From an uncultured Selenomonadaceae bacterium (lineage in GTDB: Bacteria > Bacillota > Negativicutes > Selenomonadales > Selenomonadaceae), in NCBI GenBank assembly GCA_905234395.1, contig CAJOHG010000028.1, positions 1 to 33,151 on the forward strand: a DNA stretch of 33,151 nt, in the 5' to 3' direction. Of the stretch, positions 16,721 to 23,922 are shown piece by piece. Made by a program: the position numbers and the translations under genes. The notes below the pieces were generated by a model, which worked only from the letters and a program-made list of their open reading frames with translations, did no database searches and was not told the origin of the DNA. The stretch's first letter is position 1; every line of letters begins with the position of its first letter.

Positions 16721-16749
16721 ATTATAGCACAAAATCGGATGTATGACAC
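16721..16749 (-). promoter_or_regulatory. promoter of the tnpB remnant
   Basis: A perfect TATAAT (16721-16726, minus strand) is spaced 17 bases from GTGTCA (16744-16749). The message would start about 25 bases before the GTG at 16690. Confidence 0.55.
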
Positions 16750-16970
16750 AAGTTTTTTTAAAAAAATTTTATAGTTCGGCGAAGAAAATTCCGGCTGTCA
16801 ACGCAAGAACTTAATTTCAATCCGAAGCTGCGCTACAATAACCTCTCGTTGCTGCGTATGCCCTGGCGAGATTGTCAGTACAGTTAGTGTTCGGCGAAAC
16901 CAAGTCCCTGCGTTCACAACCGGAACTTCCCAATATTCAGTGCGCAGTTGCGCGCGTTAATTGTCTTTCG
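16750..16970. other. gene-free interval between tnpB and tRNA-Ser
   Basis: I find no convincing reading frame, RNA or repeat here. A T7A7-type tract at 16751-16766 could be part of the left end of the IS605-type element. Confidence 0.5.
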
Positions 16971-17062
16971 TGGCGGAGAGTGAGGGATTTGAACCCTCGG
17001 TACGCTATCAACGTAACACACGATTTCCAGTCGTGCTCCTTAAGCCGCTCGGACAACTCTCC
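16971..17062 (-). tRNA. tRNA-Ser (anticodon GGA)
   Basis: The minus-strand sequence folds as a 92-nt class II tRNA. The 5' end GGAGAGT pairs with ACTCTCC, followed by a G discriminator and an encoded CCA. The anticodon loop CTGGAAA gives GGA (reads UCC/UCU). A long variable arm, typical of serine tRNAs, lies between the anticodon and TpsiC arms, and GGTTCAAATCC marks the T loop. Confidence 0.95.
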
Positions 17063-17075
17063 GCAAAGCAAGCGC

Positions 17076-17104
17076 AGTTTACCATTGAAAATTTCTGCTG
17101 TCAA
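17076..17104 (-). promoter_or_regulatory. promoter of tRNA-Ser
   Basis: A perfect TTGACA (17099-17104, minus strand) is separated by 17 bases from TAAACT (17076-17081). It is 13 bases upstream of the mature 5' end, so the primary transcript has a short leader. Confidence 0.8.
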
Positions 17105-17276
17105 GAATTTTTTTCAAGTCGTGTCGGTAAATTTTTTTTAAAGCCGCCGTTACGCGTAAAAGTTTCGACGTTGAGTCTTCGACAGCGTTGAGTGCCGGCA
17201 ACGTGATTTTATTAAAAGATTCTGATTGGCGAAATGAATCGGTATCTCGTTCACGTGCACGAATTCAAGAATTTTT

Positions 17277-17903
17277 TTAATCGACGGCGGGCGGGATGAA
17301 AAGTTTGTTAATCGGCACCTCGTCAAGGGTAAGATCGCCGTCTGCATCGCTCAATTTCCCGCGTGAACGTCCGATTACAAGCTCGTTATGTTCTTTGACC
17401 CAAATTAAAATCGTTCGGTAAAATTTGTAGCGAATGTCTTTGACAGGAATGTTTTTCAACTCAATCGGCTCGCCCGACGTGTCTGTGTCGAGTTCTGCCC
17501 ACGTGTCGTCCAAATCGACGCGCTTGACAATCTGCACGGTGCCCATTGCCAAATCGAATTTTAGATAATCTGCTCGCCCGGCAAGCCGTTCGTAGCCGGT
17601 CATGGAAAGTTTCTTCCAACGGCGTTTCTGAATCACGTCTTGAATCTGAATATTGTCGTAAATGCAAACCGTGGGCACCATCAGCGTATTCAAATCAAGC
17701 GTGCCGTCGGGTTTGACGCGATAACCGCAGTGTTTATGATTGAACCAGTAATTTCCGCGCGGCGTCGATTGAACCCATGTATAAATATCCGTAGGCGGCT
17801 CACCGATAATTTCGCCGTCGTCTTCATAAACGGCAAAAGTTTGACCGGATGAAAAAATTATCGCCGATGCCGCAATTCCTGTCAAAAATTTTTTAAGATT
17901 CAT
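17277..17903 (-). CDS. secreted hypothetical protein
   Basis: The 208-residue product begins with a clear signal peptide: NLKK, a hydrophobic core GIAASAIIFSSG and a TFA cleavage site near residue 24. The mature part is soluble, rich in Trp and Tyr, and ends in an acidic stretch with two close Asp-rich segments (DADGDLTLDEVP) that resemble a calcium-binding loop. It contains a YTWVQSTPRGNYWFNH segment. No family is recognised. The start at 17903 is preferred over the in-frame ATG at 17912 because GGAAAGGA is then correctly spaced. It follows the YbaK gene by about 50 bases and may share its transcript. Confidence 0.7.
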   Translation of the reverse strand: MNLKKFLTGIAASAIIFSSGQTFAVYEDDGEIIGEPPTDIYTWVQSTPRGNYWFNHKHCGYRVKPDGTLDLNTLMVPTVCIYDNIQIQDVIQKRRWKKLSMTGYERLAGRADYLKFDLAMGTVQIVKRVDLDDTWAELDTDTSGEPIELKNIPVKDIRYKFYRTILIWVKEHNELVIGRSRGKLSDADGDLTLDEVPINKLFIPPAVD

Positions 17904-17954
17904 CTCGTTCATCCTTTCCGCGCAGATTATATCAACTGTCGACGAAAAGCACAA

Positions 17955-18422
17955 TCATTTAGGTTTGGCAACGTCAACCCGCCCCGCGCTTTTGATGTAA
18001 TGTTCCAGTTCGTCAACAGTAAATCTTGCACAACTCTTGTCGTTTCCTGCGGCGGGATAAATCACGTCAAAACGCTCAAGCGACGCATCAAGGTAAATCG
18101 GCACGCCTTCATTGACGGCAAAGGGACAAACTCCTCCGACCGCGTGACCGATTAAGCCTTCAACTTGATCAACGGGAATCATATGCGGGCGGCAGTTGAA
18201 TTGCGCTTTGAATTTTTTGTTATCAAGTTTCATGTCGCCGCTCATCAAAATCAGCACGGGCTTTTTGTCGACGAACACGGAAATTGTTTTGGCAATGCGT
18301 CCGACTTCGCAATTCAAAGCCTGCGCGGCAAGTTCACTGGTAAAAGTTGACTGTTCAAACTCAATGACGCGTTCGGGCTCGCCAATTTCGGCAAAATATT
18401 TTTTAACTTTTTCAATGGACAA
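17955..18422 (-). CDS. YbaK/EbsC-type aminoacyl-tRNA deacylase
   Basis: The 155-residue protein belongs to the YbaK/ProX fold that clears mischarged tRNA, typically Ala- or Cys-tRNA(Pro), in the cytoplasm. It shows the family pattern: VIEFEQSTFTSELAAQAL, a conserved Lys in IAKTISVF, SGDMKLDNKKFK, and the GHAVGGVCPFAV loop. A TTG at 18422 (MSIEKVKKYF) is chosen because GGAGGG lies 7 bases upstream and homologues begin MSIEKV; the ATG at 18437 has no ribosome site and itself contains the GGAGGG. It follows the lipid kinase gene by 23 bases. Confidence 0.85.
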   Translation of the reverse strand: MSIEKVKKYFAEIGEPERVIEFEQSTFTSELAAQALNCEVGRIAKTISVFVDKKPVLILMSGDMKLDNKKFKAQFNCRPHMIPVDQVEGLIGHAVGGVCPFAVNEGVPIYLDASLERFDVIYPAAGNDKSCARFTVDELEHYIKSAGRVDVAKPK

Positions 18423-18445
18423 AGTGTTTCCCTCCATAACAAATT

Positions 18446-19324
18446 TCAGCAGAAAAATTTTATCGCGCGGTGAATCGTCTCGATTGTCAGCGGCAAAAAG
18501 TCTCCCGCCTCTCCGTCAAAATCGCTTTTTAAAACGGCAGATGATTTAATCGTAAACGTCCGCGCCTGCAATGAGAAAATATTTTCGTCGCCGTCAACTG
18601 ATTCGCCCGCCAAAATTTTTTTGGCAAGTGCGACCAAATTTCGCGGCGAACATTTTTTCAGCGCGAGGAGATCCAGTTTGCCGTCGTCAATCTGCACGGC
18701 GGAAGAAATTTTTTTCAAGCCCGCGACCGACGACGAATTCAGCACGAGGAATAAAAATGCGTCGACAGAAAAATTTTTGCCGTCCGCAGTGATTTCAAGC
18801 GGCACCGTTTTAAAGTTTGTCAGTTCGCCGAGTCCGCGCAGATAATACGCGCTTTTGCCGAGAAAATTTTTCAGCCGCACGTCGACTTCGTGAGCGATGT
18901 TCGTTAAGACGCCCGCGCTTGCCACGTTGACGAAATATTCTTTGCCGTTGACGAAACCCAAATCAATCGGACGCGTCCTGCTCGCCGCGATAACGTCAAA
19001 ATAATTTTCCGCGTCAATTTGCAAATGCGTCGCGAAATCGTTTGAAGTGCCGCTGCCCAAAATTCCCACAGGCAAGTCGAGCGAATTTTTCATGGTCCAA
19101 TTAATCACCGCGTGCAAAGTTCCGTCGCCGCCCGCCGCAATAATTCCTTCCGCGCCCGAAAGTTTGACGCATTCGACAAAATCGGAGTTGTCGTCCGCGC
19201 AGGTGCGATAGATTGACAAAAAAATTCCACGCCGCTGAAAATTTTCTATCACGGTGTCGAGACGATTCTTGAATGCCGCATGACCCGACACGGGATTGTA
19301 AACGAGTAAGATTTTTTTCAGCAT
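18446..19324 (-). CDS. diacylglycerol/lipid kinase, YegS/DagK/BmrU family
   Basis: The 292-residue enzyme phosphorylates a lipid alcohol, probably diacylglycerol, using ATP at the inner face of the membrane. The nucleotide-binding GGDGT motif is at 65-69, preceded by YNPVSGHAA (10-16). GSGTSNDFATHL follows, and the C-terminal domain has DFDGEAGDFLP, a conserved family end motif. Start: ATG at 19324; a TTG at 19327 is nearer to the AAGGAG at 19337-19342. It is the first gene of a short run with YbaK and the secreted protein, and its start lies next to the promoter of the divergent small gene at 19398. Confidence 0.9.
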   Translation of the reverse strand: MLKKILLVYNPVSGHAAFKNRLDTVIENFQRRGIFLSIYRTCADDNSDFVECVKLSGAEGIIAAGGDGTLHAVINWTMKNSLDLPVGILGSGTSNDFATHLQIDAENYFDVIAASRTRPIDLGFVNGKEYFVNVASAGVLTNIAHEVDVRLKNFLGKSAYYLRGLGELTNFKTVPLEITADGKNFSVDAFLFLVLNSSSVAGLKKISSAVQIDDGKLDLLALKKCSPRNLVALAKKILAGESVDGDENIFSLQARTFTIKSSAVLKSDFDGEAGDFLPLTIETIHRAIKFFC

Positions 19325-19333
19325 CAATAAACA

Positions 19334-19362
19334 TTGACTCCTTATGGAAAGTGGTTTATAAC
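19334..19362 (+). promoter_or_regulatory. promoter of the small zinc-ribbon gene
   Basis: TTGACT (19334-19339) and TATAAC (19357-19362) are spaced by 17 bases, about 35 bases before the start at 19398. Confidence 0.75.
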
Positions 19363-19397
19363 GTTATCGTTTTTAATGTTTAACGGAGGCGATTTTC

Positions 19398-19586
19398 TTG
19401 AAGAAAGAAAATAACAATCAGCGCGTCACAATTCAAGCAAGTACCTATAATAATGGCGAATTGAAAAGAATTTGTCCGCATTGCAAAAAGGAAAAGCCAC
19501 TTTCCGAATTTGGTTTGAGAGCAATGGAACCGGGCGGTACTGTGCGCAATCAATCTTGGTGCAAAGAATGCAGAAGTAAGGGCTGA
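19398..19586 (+). CDS. small zinc-ribbon protein, 62 residues
   Basis: The product carries two CxxC knuckles, CPHC at 26-29 and CKEC at 55-58, a treble-clef or zinc-ribbon layout, between KKEKPLSEFGLR and WCKECRSKG. Similar short proteins are widespread in Clostridia and Negativicutes and are annotated as hypothetical; some resemble the N-terminus of HNH nucleases but no nuclease residues follow here. The start is TTG at 19398, with GGAGG 8 bases upstream. It has its own promoter and terminator, so it is monocistronic. DNA or RNA binding is plausible only. Confidence 0.8.
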   Translation: MKKENNNQRVTIQASTYNNGELKRICPHCKKEKPLSEFGLRAMEPGGTVRNQSWCKECRSKG

Positions 19587-19607
19587 AAAATTAATTTAGT
19601 CGTTTAC

Positions 19608-19633
19608 CCTCGAATTTTTTCGAGGATTTTTTT
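19608..19633. terminator. terminator between the zinc-ribbon gene and the flippase gene
   Basis: CCTCGAA (19608-19614) and TTCGAGG (19619-19625) flank a T4 loop and are followed by A and T7. It serves the plus-strand gene and, being near-symmetric, may also end the converging flippase transcript. Confidence 0.85.
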
Positions 19634-21257
19634 ATTTTCTGAAGATACCGAGCCTGCGAAAGATTTTTATGCCGAATTTGCCGACCATAGGGATTCGCGC
19701 CATATCTTCTTCGAGCAAGCCGCCGATTAGTGCCAATGTCGCAACGTAGACGATACAGCCCGCGAAGATTGCTCCGAACGTCGAGAAAATTTCCATGTGC
19801 CATTGAGCAATCGTCAAATCGTAGAAAAATTTCACGACGAGAGCCATTGCCGCCGACGCAAAGAGAGTTTTCATCAGCTGACCGAGTTCCATTTTGTAGC
19901 CGATGTATTTGTAGATGAAATAGAGATTGATGAACGCCGCCACGCCCATATCAGCCGCCGTAGCCCACGCCGCGCCCATAATTCCCAGTGCAGGCATTGC
20001 CGTCAACGTCCAATTCAAAACGACTTTCGCCGCCGCCGCAAGCATCATGTTGACCATTGGAATTGTCGTGTGACCGAGACCTTGCAAGACGCCCGTCGAG
20101 ACTTGGTGAAGTCCGAGCAAAACTATCGACACGGCGGAGATCATAACTGCCGGACCTGCGCCCGGTGCGTTGTAAATCAAACTTGCAATCGGCGTGGCGA
20201 GGAAGAAAACTATCACGAACGCCGGGAAGCATACGAAATTTGAAATTCTGACTGCCGCAGCCGTCTGCCGAAAAATTCTCGCGGTATCTTTGAGCGCACG
20301 AGCCTCCGAAATTGCCGGGACGATTGATACTGCCAATGACGCCGTTAAAATTGTCGCAAGATTCACGAGTGGAACCGCCATTCCCGTCAAATAGCCGAAA
20401 AGTTCCGTCGCTTGACGCACAGAATAGCCCGCCACTTCCAAACGTTGCGGCACGATCATCAAGTCCAAATTCGACACGACGGGCAACATGATTGACGCCG
20501 CGCTGACCGGCAATGCAAGCTTGAAAATTCGTTTGATTATCGCGAGCTTTGATTCGTTTGCAGTCTCCGGCGCAGGTTTTAAATCTTTGCCGTAAGTTCG
20601 CTCAATGTCGCGGTTTAATTTGATGTGGAAGTAAACGAGAACGATTAAGCCCGTGACTGCGCCCGCCAATGCTCCCAAACTTGCACCAGCCGCCGCGTAG
20701 TCAAGTCCCCACGGCAAGAATAAATCGGCAAGCAAAATCATTGTTATCACGCGGAAAATTTGTTCGACGATTTGACTGACCGCCGTCGGTGTCATGCGCT
20801 GCCAACCTTGCAAATATCCTCTGCTCGACGCCAAAAACGTCACGAAAAAAATTGTCGGAGCCAACGCCACGACCGACATATAAGCGCGCGGGTCGCGAAT
20901 GAATTGCCAATCGATCAGCCATTGCGCCGAAAAATACGTAAGCACCGAGAAAAATATTCCCGTGAACAACATTAAAAGCATTGATATGTGGAAGACGCGT
21001 CTTGCGCCGAAAATGTCTCGCAAGGCAACTCGTTCAGCCGTGATGATTGAAATTGCTACGGGAACGCCCGCTTGAGAGACCGTCATTGCGAAAAAATAAA
21101 TCGGGAACGCCATTTGATAAAGTCCGATGCCTTCGCCGCCGAGGATTCGCGAGACGAAGATCCAATTCAACGAGCCGATGACTTTCACGACGAAACTTGC
21201 CACCGTCAAAATGAACGTGCCCTTTAAAAATTTTTCGCCGGATTTATTTTCTGCCAT
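19632..21257 (-). CDS. SpoVB-like polysaccharide/lipid flippase (MOP superfamily)
   Basis: The 541-residue membrane protein has about 14 hydrophobic segments and the family opening KGTFILTVASFVVKVIGSL with SRILGGEGIGLYQMA. It carries the ASSRGYLQGWQRMTPTAVSQ segment typical of SpoVB/MurJ-type flippases. Such proteins move lipid-linked wall or polysaccharide precursors across the cytoplasmic membrane; the exact cargo is unknown. Of three possible starts (21287, 21269, 21257) I prefer 21257 because a purine-rich AGGAATGGA precedes it. The gene is convergent with the zinc-ribbon gene and divergent from the GalT-like gene. Confidence 0.9.
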   Translation of the reverse strand: MAENKSGEKFLKGTFILTVASFVVKVIGSLNWIFVSRILGGEGIGLYQMAFPIYFFAMTVSQAGVPVAISIITAERVALRDIFGARRVFHISMLLMLFTGIFFSVLTYFSAQWLIDWQFIRDPRAYMSVVALAPTIFFVTFLASSRGYLQGWQRMTPTAVSQIVEQIFRVITMILLADLFLPWGLDYAAAGASLGALAGAVTGLIVLVYFHIKLNRDIERTYGKDLKPAPETANESKLAIIKRIFKLALPVSAASIMLPVVSNLDLMIVPQRLEVAGYSVRQATELFGYLTGMAVPLVNLATILTASLAVSIVPAISEARALKDTARIFRQTAAAVRISNFVCFPAFVIVFFLATPIASLIYNAPGAGPAVMISAVSIVLLGLHQVSTGVLQGLGHTTIPMVNMMLAAAAKVVLNWTLTAMPALGIMGAAWATAADMGVAAFINLYFIYKYIGYKMELGQLMKTLFASAAMALVVKFFYDLTIAQWHMEIFSTFGAIFAGCIVYVATLALIGGLLEEDMARIPMVGKFGIKIFRRLGIFRK

Positions 21258-21315
21258 TATGTTTTCCATTCCTGAATTTAAATTCATTGCGCATTACTTT
21301 TTCGCCGCCGTGTGA

Positions 21316-21321
21316 TATAAT
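21316..21321 (+). promoter_or_regulatory. extended -10 promoter of the leader ORF/GalT-like transcript
   Basis: TGATATAAT contains a perfect TATAAT (21316-21321) with the TG extension. The -35 region is weak. The start would be about 30 bases before the leader ORF. Confidence 0.5.
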
Positions 21322-21366
21322 CCTTTTCAAAATGGAAACAGATTGAATCGGCAAGGAGTGCGCGCG

Positions 21367-21432
21367 ATGAAATATTTTTTTGGAAACGGGCAACGAGACT
21401 TTAACGACAGAAAAATTTTTATTGCGCATTAA
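21367..21432 (+). CDS. possible 21-codon leader peptide ORF
   Basis: The ORF starts ATG with an AAGGAG exactly 8 bases upstream, reads MKYFFGNGQRDFNDRKIFIAH and stops with TAA. Its stop is 4 bases before the GGAGG of the next gene, and it lies in another frame. It is better placed for translation than the downstream gene, so it could couple or attenuate translation. No family is recognised. Confidence 0.45.
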   Translation: MKYFFGNGQRDFNDRKIFIAH

Positions 21433-21448
21433 ATCGGAGGCGAGCGGC

Positions 21449-22216
21449 GTGAACATCAACCTTATAAAATTCAACACGGACATCGGCAGGACGAAGCCCG
21501 AAAATTTAGTTCACGCCGATAACGCTTGTCCGTTCTGCGACGTGGAACATTTGACGGACATAATCGACACCGACAACGATATAATTTTCCTGCGCAACAA
21601 GTACAACGTCATTGAGGGCGCGGATCAATTCGTGCTGATTGAAGGTCGCGAGTGCAATTCCGATATGCCTGCCTATTCGACGGAAAAAATGCGCCGCGTC
21701 ATCAAAATGGGTATCAAACATTGGAAAAAACTTTTGGAGTCGGGCAAATATGAGGAAGTTCTTTTCTTCAAAAACTACGGGCGCATGAGCGGCGGCACGA
21801 TTCGCCATCCGCATATGCAACTTGTCGCTTTTCCAACTCTGAATTCTAATTTGCTCTTCGACGAGGCGGAACTTCGCGGGATTGTTATCGTTGCTCGTGA
21901 CGGCGTGGAGTTCAACATTTCAAATTGTCCGCGAGTCGGTTTCGGCGAATTGAACGTTGTCGTGGAAGTCGGCGGCAGTCTCGACGCGTTGGCTGATTTT
22001 CTGCAAGTCGCCGTTCACTACGTCATGAATTTTTTCAACAAGAACTGCACGAGCTACAACATTTTTTTCTATCGACGCGCCGAAAAAATTTTCGCCAAGG
22101 TTATGCCGCGCTATGCCACGAGTCCTTACTTTGTCGGCTACAACATTCACTTTTTGCCGAACAACATCGGGCGCATTGCCGACGAGATTCGCAAATATTA
22201 TTTCAGTTGCAAATAA
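21449..22216 (+). CDS. GalT/HIT-like nucleotidyltransferase family protein (DUF4931-type)
   Basis: The 255-residue protein has a zinc-knuckle CPFCD near 30 and the GalT/HIT active-site-like loop GGTIRHPHMQL near 140, with the HPHxQ nucleotide-binding triad. The motifs match the DUF4931/GalT-like branch of the HIT superfamily, which transfer or hydrolyse nucleotidyl groups; the substrate is unknown. The GTG at 21449 is the start because GGAGG lies 8 bases upstream and the following MNINLIKFNTD is the usual family opening. A 21-codon ORF precedes it (21367). A terminator follows at 22222. Confidence 0.85.
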   Translation: MNINLIKFNTDIGRTKPENLVHADNACPFCDVEHLTDIIDTDNDIIFLRNKYNVIEGADQFVLIEGRECNSDMPAYSTEKMRRVIKMGIKHWKKLLESGKYEEVLFFKNYGRMSGGTIRHPHMQLVAFPTLNSNLLFDEAELRGIVIVARDGVEFNISNCPRVGFGELNVVVEVGGSLDALADFLQVAVHYVMNFFNKNCTSYNIFFYRRAEKIFAKVMPRYATSPYFVGYNIHFLPNNIGRIADEIRKYYFSCK

Positions 22217-22221
22217 AAAAT

Positions 22222-22248
22222 TCCCCGACGCGTTGTCGAGGATTTTTT
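22222..22248 (+). terminator. terminator after the GalT-like gene
   Basis: TCCCCGAC (22222-22229) pairs with GTCGAGGA (22235-22242) with one mismatch over a 5-base loop, followed by T6. It starts 6 bases after the stop codon. Confidence 0.8.
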
Positions 22249-22322
22249 GTTAGGTGACGTTAGTAAATTTTATTCGGCTTGTGCGTTTGATTTGGCGTGT
22301 AAAATTTTTTTTGTTTATTGAA

Positions 22323-22413
22323 CTTACTTTTCTTTTGCTGCGCCCAAAAGAAAAGTAAGCAAAAGAAAAGGGATCCTGCACCTAACGGCGGCGGTGCGCG
22401 TCCATGCGCACCG
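22323..22413. repeat. compound hairpin repeat (two stem-loops)
   Basis: A perfect 15-bp stem (CTTACTTTTCTTTTG at 22323-22337, CAAAAGAAAAGTAAG at 22345-22359) is followed by a direct repeat of its 3' arm, CAAAAGAAAAGGG (22360-22372). A second perfect 8-bp stem follows (CGGTGCGC at 22392-22399, GCGCACCG at 22406-22413). The element lies between two convergent 3' ends and encodes nothing. I recall similar CTTTTCTTTTG hairpins repeated in many bacterial genomes, so this may be a dispersed REP-like repeat. Confidence 0.6.
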
Positions 22414-22455
22414 GGTTTCAGCTCTTTTCAACGTAACTTTATTAAAAGCTCCTAA

Positions 22456-23541
22456 TCAAGCGTTAGATTTTTTAAATGCGTTCATGAAGTCCGCCAGAGC
22501 TTGTGCGCCGTCAATCGGCATCGCGTTGTAAATCGAGGCACGCATTCCGCCAACTGATCTGTGACCTTTCACGCCGCTAAGATTGTGTTCGAGAGCCTCC
22601 GCAACAAATTTTTTCTCAAGCTCATCATTCGGCAGACGGAAGGTTACGTTCATGAACGAGCGAGAATTTTTCTCCGCATGACCGCGATAAAAGCCGTCGG
22701 AATTGTCAATCGCGTCGTAAAGAAGTTTCGCCTTGATAGAGTTGCGACGAGCCATTTCAACGAGTCCGCCGGAATTTTTAATCCAAGCGGCAACTTTGCC
22801 GACCATGTAGATTGAAAACGCGGGCGGCGTATTGTACAGCGAATTTTTTTTGTAGAAAGTGTCGTAGCGCAACATCGTCGGGAGCGTCTCCAAACTTTGC
22901 TCAATCAGCGATTTTTTTGCGACGACGATAACGACGCCTGCCGGGCCCAAATTTTTCTGAACACCCGCATAAATCAGCGAGAACTTTTTGAAATCGACGG
23001 GACGGCTTAACATATCGCTTGACATATCGGCGAACAGCGGAACGTTGCCTGTGTCGGGCACATAGTGAAATTCCGTGCCGTAAATCGTGTTGTTGCAGCA
23101 GACGTGAACATAAGCGGCATTCGGATTTATCTTGAGCTCGTCTTGATTCGGAACACGTTTAAAGTTTTCATCTTTGGTTGACGCGGCAACTTCAGCGACG
23201 CCGAGAATTTTCGCCTCTTTGTACGCGTTGGAAGAGAACGTGCCGCTCAAGACGTAAGAGCCGGGATTTTTCACCGTGGCAAAGTTCAGCGGAATCATCG
23301 CGAATTGCAAACTTGCGCCGCCTTGAATAAACAGCACGTCGTAATCGTCGCCGAGATTCATCAGCTCCAGAATATCAGCCTTCGCTTGATTGTGAACTCG
23401 TTCGTAAGGTTTGGATCGGTGACTAATCTCGATAATCGACATGCCGCTGTCGTCGAAGTCCAAAAATTCTGCTTGAGCCTCTTGCAAAACTTCAAGCGGC
23501 AACGTCGCCGGTCCGGGATTGAAATTGTAAATTCGTTTCAT
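22456..23541 (-). CDS. serC: phosphoserine aminotransferase
   Basis: This 361-residue PLP enzyme converts 3-phosphohydroxypyruvate and glutamate to phosphoserine in serine synthesis (also used in pyridoxal synthesis). It has the family opening KRIYNFNPGPATLP, the SIIEISHRSKPYE segment, the FIQGGASLQF phosphate loop and the PLP lysine in YAGVQKNLGPAGV. The C-terminal GHRSVGGMRASIYNA is also typical. The ATG at 23541 is preceded by GGAGG; the TTG just before it is an alternative. Length matches the family. Its 5' end faces the type I toxin-antitoxin locus, which is transcribed divergently. Confidence 0.96.
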   Translation of the reverse strand: MKRIYNFNPGPATLPLEVLQEAQAEFLDFDDSGMSIIEISHRSKPYERVHNQAKADILELMNLGDDYDVLFIQGGASLQFAMIPLNFATVKNPGSYVLSGTFSSNAYKEAKILGVAEVAASTKDENFKRVPNQDELKINPNAAYVHVCCNNTIYGTEFHYVPDTGNVPLFADMSSDMLSRPVDFKKFSLIYAGVQKNLGPAGVVIVVAKKSLIEQSLETLPTMLRYDTFYKKNSLYNTPPAFSIYMVGKVAAWIKNSGGLVEMARRNSIKAKLLYDAIDNSDGFYRGHAEKNSRSFMNVTFRLPNDELEKKFVAEALEHNLSGVKGHRSVGGMRASIYNAMPIDGAQALADFMNAFKKSNA

Positions 23542-23602
23542 CAAATTGCCTCCAAAAATTTTTTACGTTGAGTTTATGCCCGCCGTTCAATCGCCAATCA
23601 AC

Positions 23603-23631
23603 TTGCCGCAGAAAAAATTTTCCGCTAAAAT
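23603..23631 (+). promoter_or_regulatory. promoter of the type I toxin mRNA (RNA I)
   Basis: TTGCCG (23603-23608) and TAAAAT (23626-23631) are spaced by 17 bases. Predicted transcription start is near 23638, exactly where the first direct repeat begins. Confidence 0.65.
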
Positions 23632-23637
23632 ACGGTC

Positions 23638-23694
23638 GCCATGATTTTTCCCTTCTTTGATGTCGAAAGGAGGTGAAACCTGTGGTAACTCTCT
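23638..23694 (+). repeat. direct repeats DR-a and DR-b in the toxin mRNA leader and start region
   Basis: DR-a (23638-23650, GCCATGATTTTTC) lies at the predicted mRNA 5' end and DR-b (23680-23694, CTGTGGTAACTCTCT) covers the start codon. Each recurs with one mismatch at 23869-23881 and 23881-23895. They flank the AAAGGAGGTG ribosome site. Confidence 0.8.
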
Positions 23695-23777
23695 TTCTGG
23701 TGACCGTCGCAGCAACCTTCGTGGCAAATGTTGCTTCCCACGTCGTTTGCAAGTGGCTCGACAGGCATTTTAAATAG
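23682..23777 (+). CDS. Fst/Ldr-like small membrane toxin, 31 residues
   Basis: The peptide starts MVTLFLVTVAATFVANVAS, a single membrane helix, and ends with a charged tail CKWLDRHFK. This is the layout of Fst and Ldr type I toxins, whose tails also carry a W-L-D or similar motif (Fst ends with YWLDNRK). An ideal AGGAGG lies 8 bases before the GTG start. It would insert in the inner membrane and disturb it when expressed freely. The gene has its own promoter (23603), a shared terminator (23835) and a convergent antisense promoter (23923). The alternative frame from the ATG at 23660 (MSKGGETCGNS) lacks a ribosome site and membrane character. Sequence identity to known toxins was not tested. 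Confidence 0.7.
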   Translation: MVTLFLVTVAATFVANVASHVVCKWLDRHFK

Positions 23778-23834
23778 ACAGAGTCCTATGGTTATCGTTA
23801 ATCCATAAAACGAAAAAAAAACTCTAAAACGTTT

Positions 23835-23868
23835 GAACCCTCGAGTTCCCGGCTCGAGGGTTCTTTTT
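23835..23868. terminator. bidirectional terminator shared by toxin mRNA and antisense RNA
   Basis: GAACCCTCGAG (23835-23845) and CTCGAGGGTTC (23853-23863) form a perfect 11-bp stem with a 7-base loop. T5 follows on the plus strand; on the minus strand a T-rich tract follows after five bases. Both transcripts of the locus end here, so their 3' hairpins are complementary. Confidence 0.85.
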
Positions 23869-23895
23869 GCCATGATCTTTCTGTGGTTACTCTCT
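23869..23895 (+). repeat. second copies of DR-a and DR-b, fused
   Basis: GCCATGATCTTTC (23869-23881) and CTGTGGTTACTCTCT (23881-23895) repeat the toxin leader elements with one change each, now adjacent and sharing one base. Confidence 0.8.
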
Positions 23896-23922
23896 CGTGC
23901 AGTTGTCTAACTGAACATTTGC

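Larger units (their letters stand above)
23835..23916 (-). ncRNA. predicted antisense antitoxin RNA (RNA II)
   Basis: Transcription from the promoter at 23923-23951 would start near 23916 and run about 80 nt to the shared hairpin. The RNA contains the complements of DR-b (23881-23895) and DR-a (23869-23881) side by side, so it can pair with the toxin mRNA on both sides of its ribosome site, as well as through the terminator loop. This matches the organisation of RNA II in the par locus of plasmid pAD1. Existence of the RNA is inferred from sequence only. Confidence 0.65.

Noticed and set aside
22250..22455. Possible riboswitch upstream of a gene
   Set aside because: Both flanking genes end here (convergent), so a leader RNA is not expected; the structures are symmetric hairpins.
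23660..23773. Alternative 37-codon frame overlapping the toxin gene (MSKGGETCGNS)
   Set aside because: No ribosome site precedes it and it is not membrane-like. The AGGAGG is spaced for the GTG at 23682, and the regulatory repeats also centre on that start.
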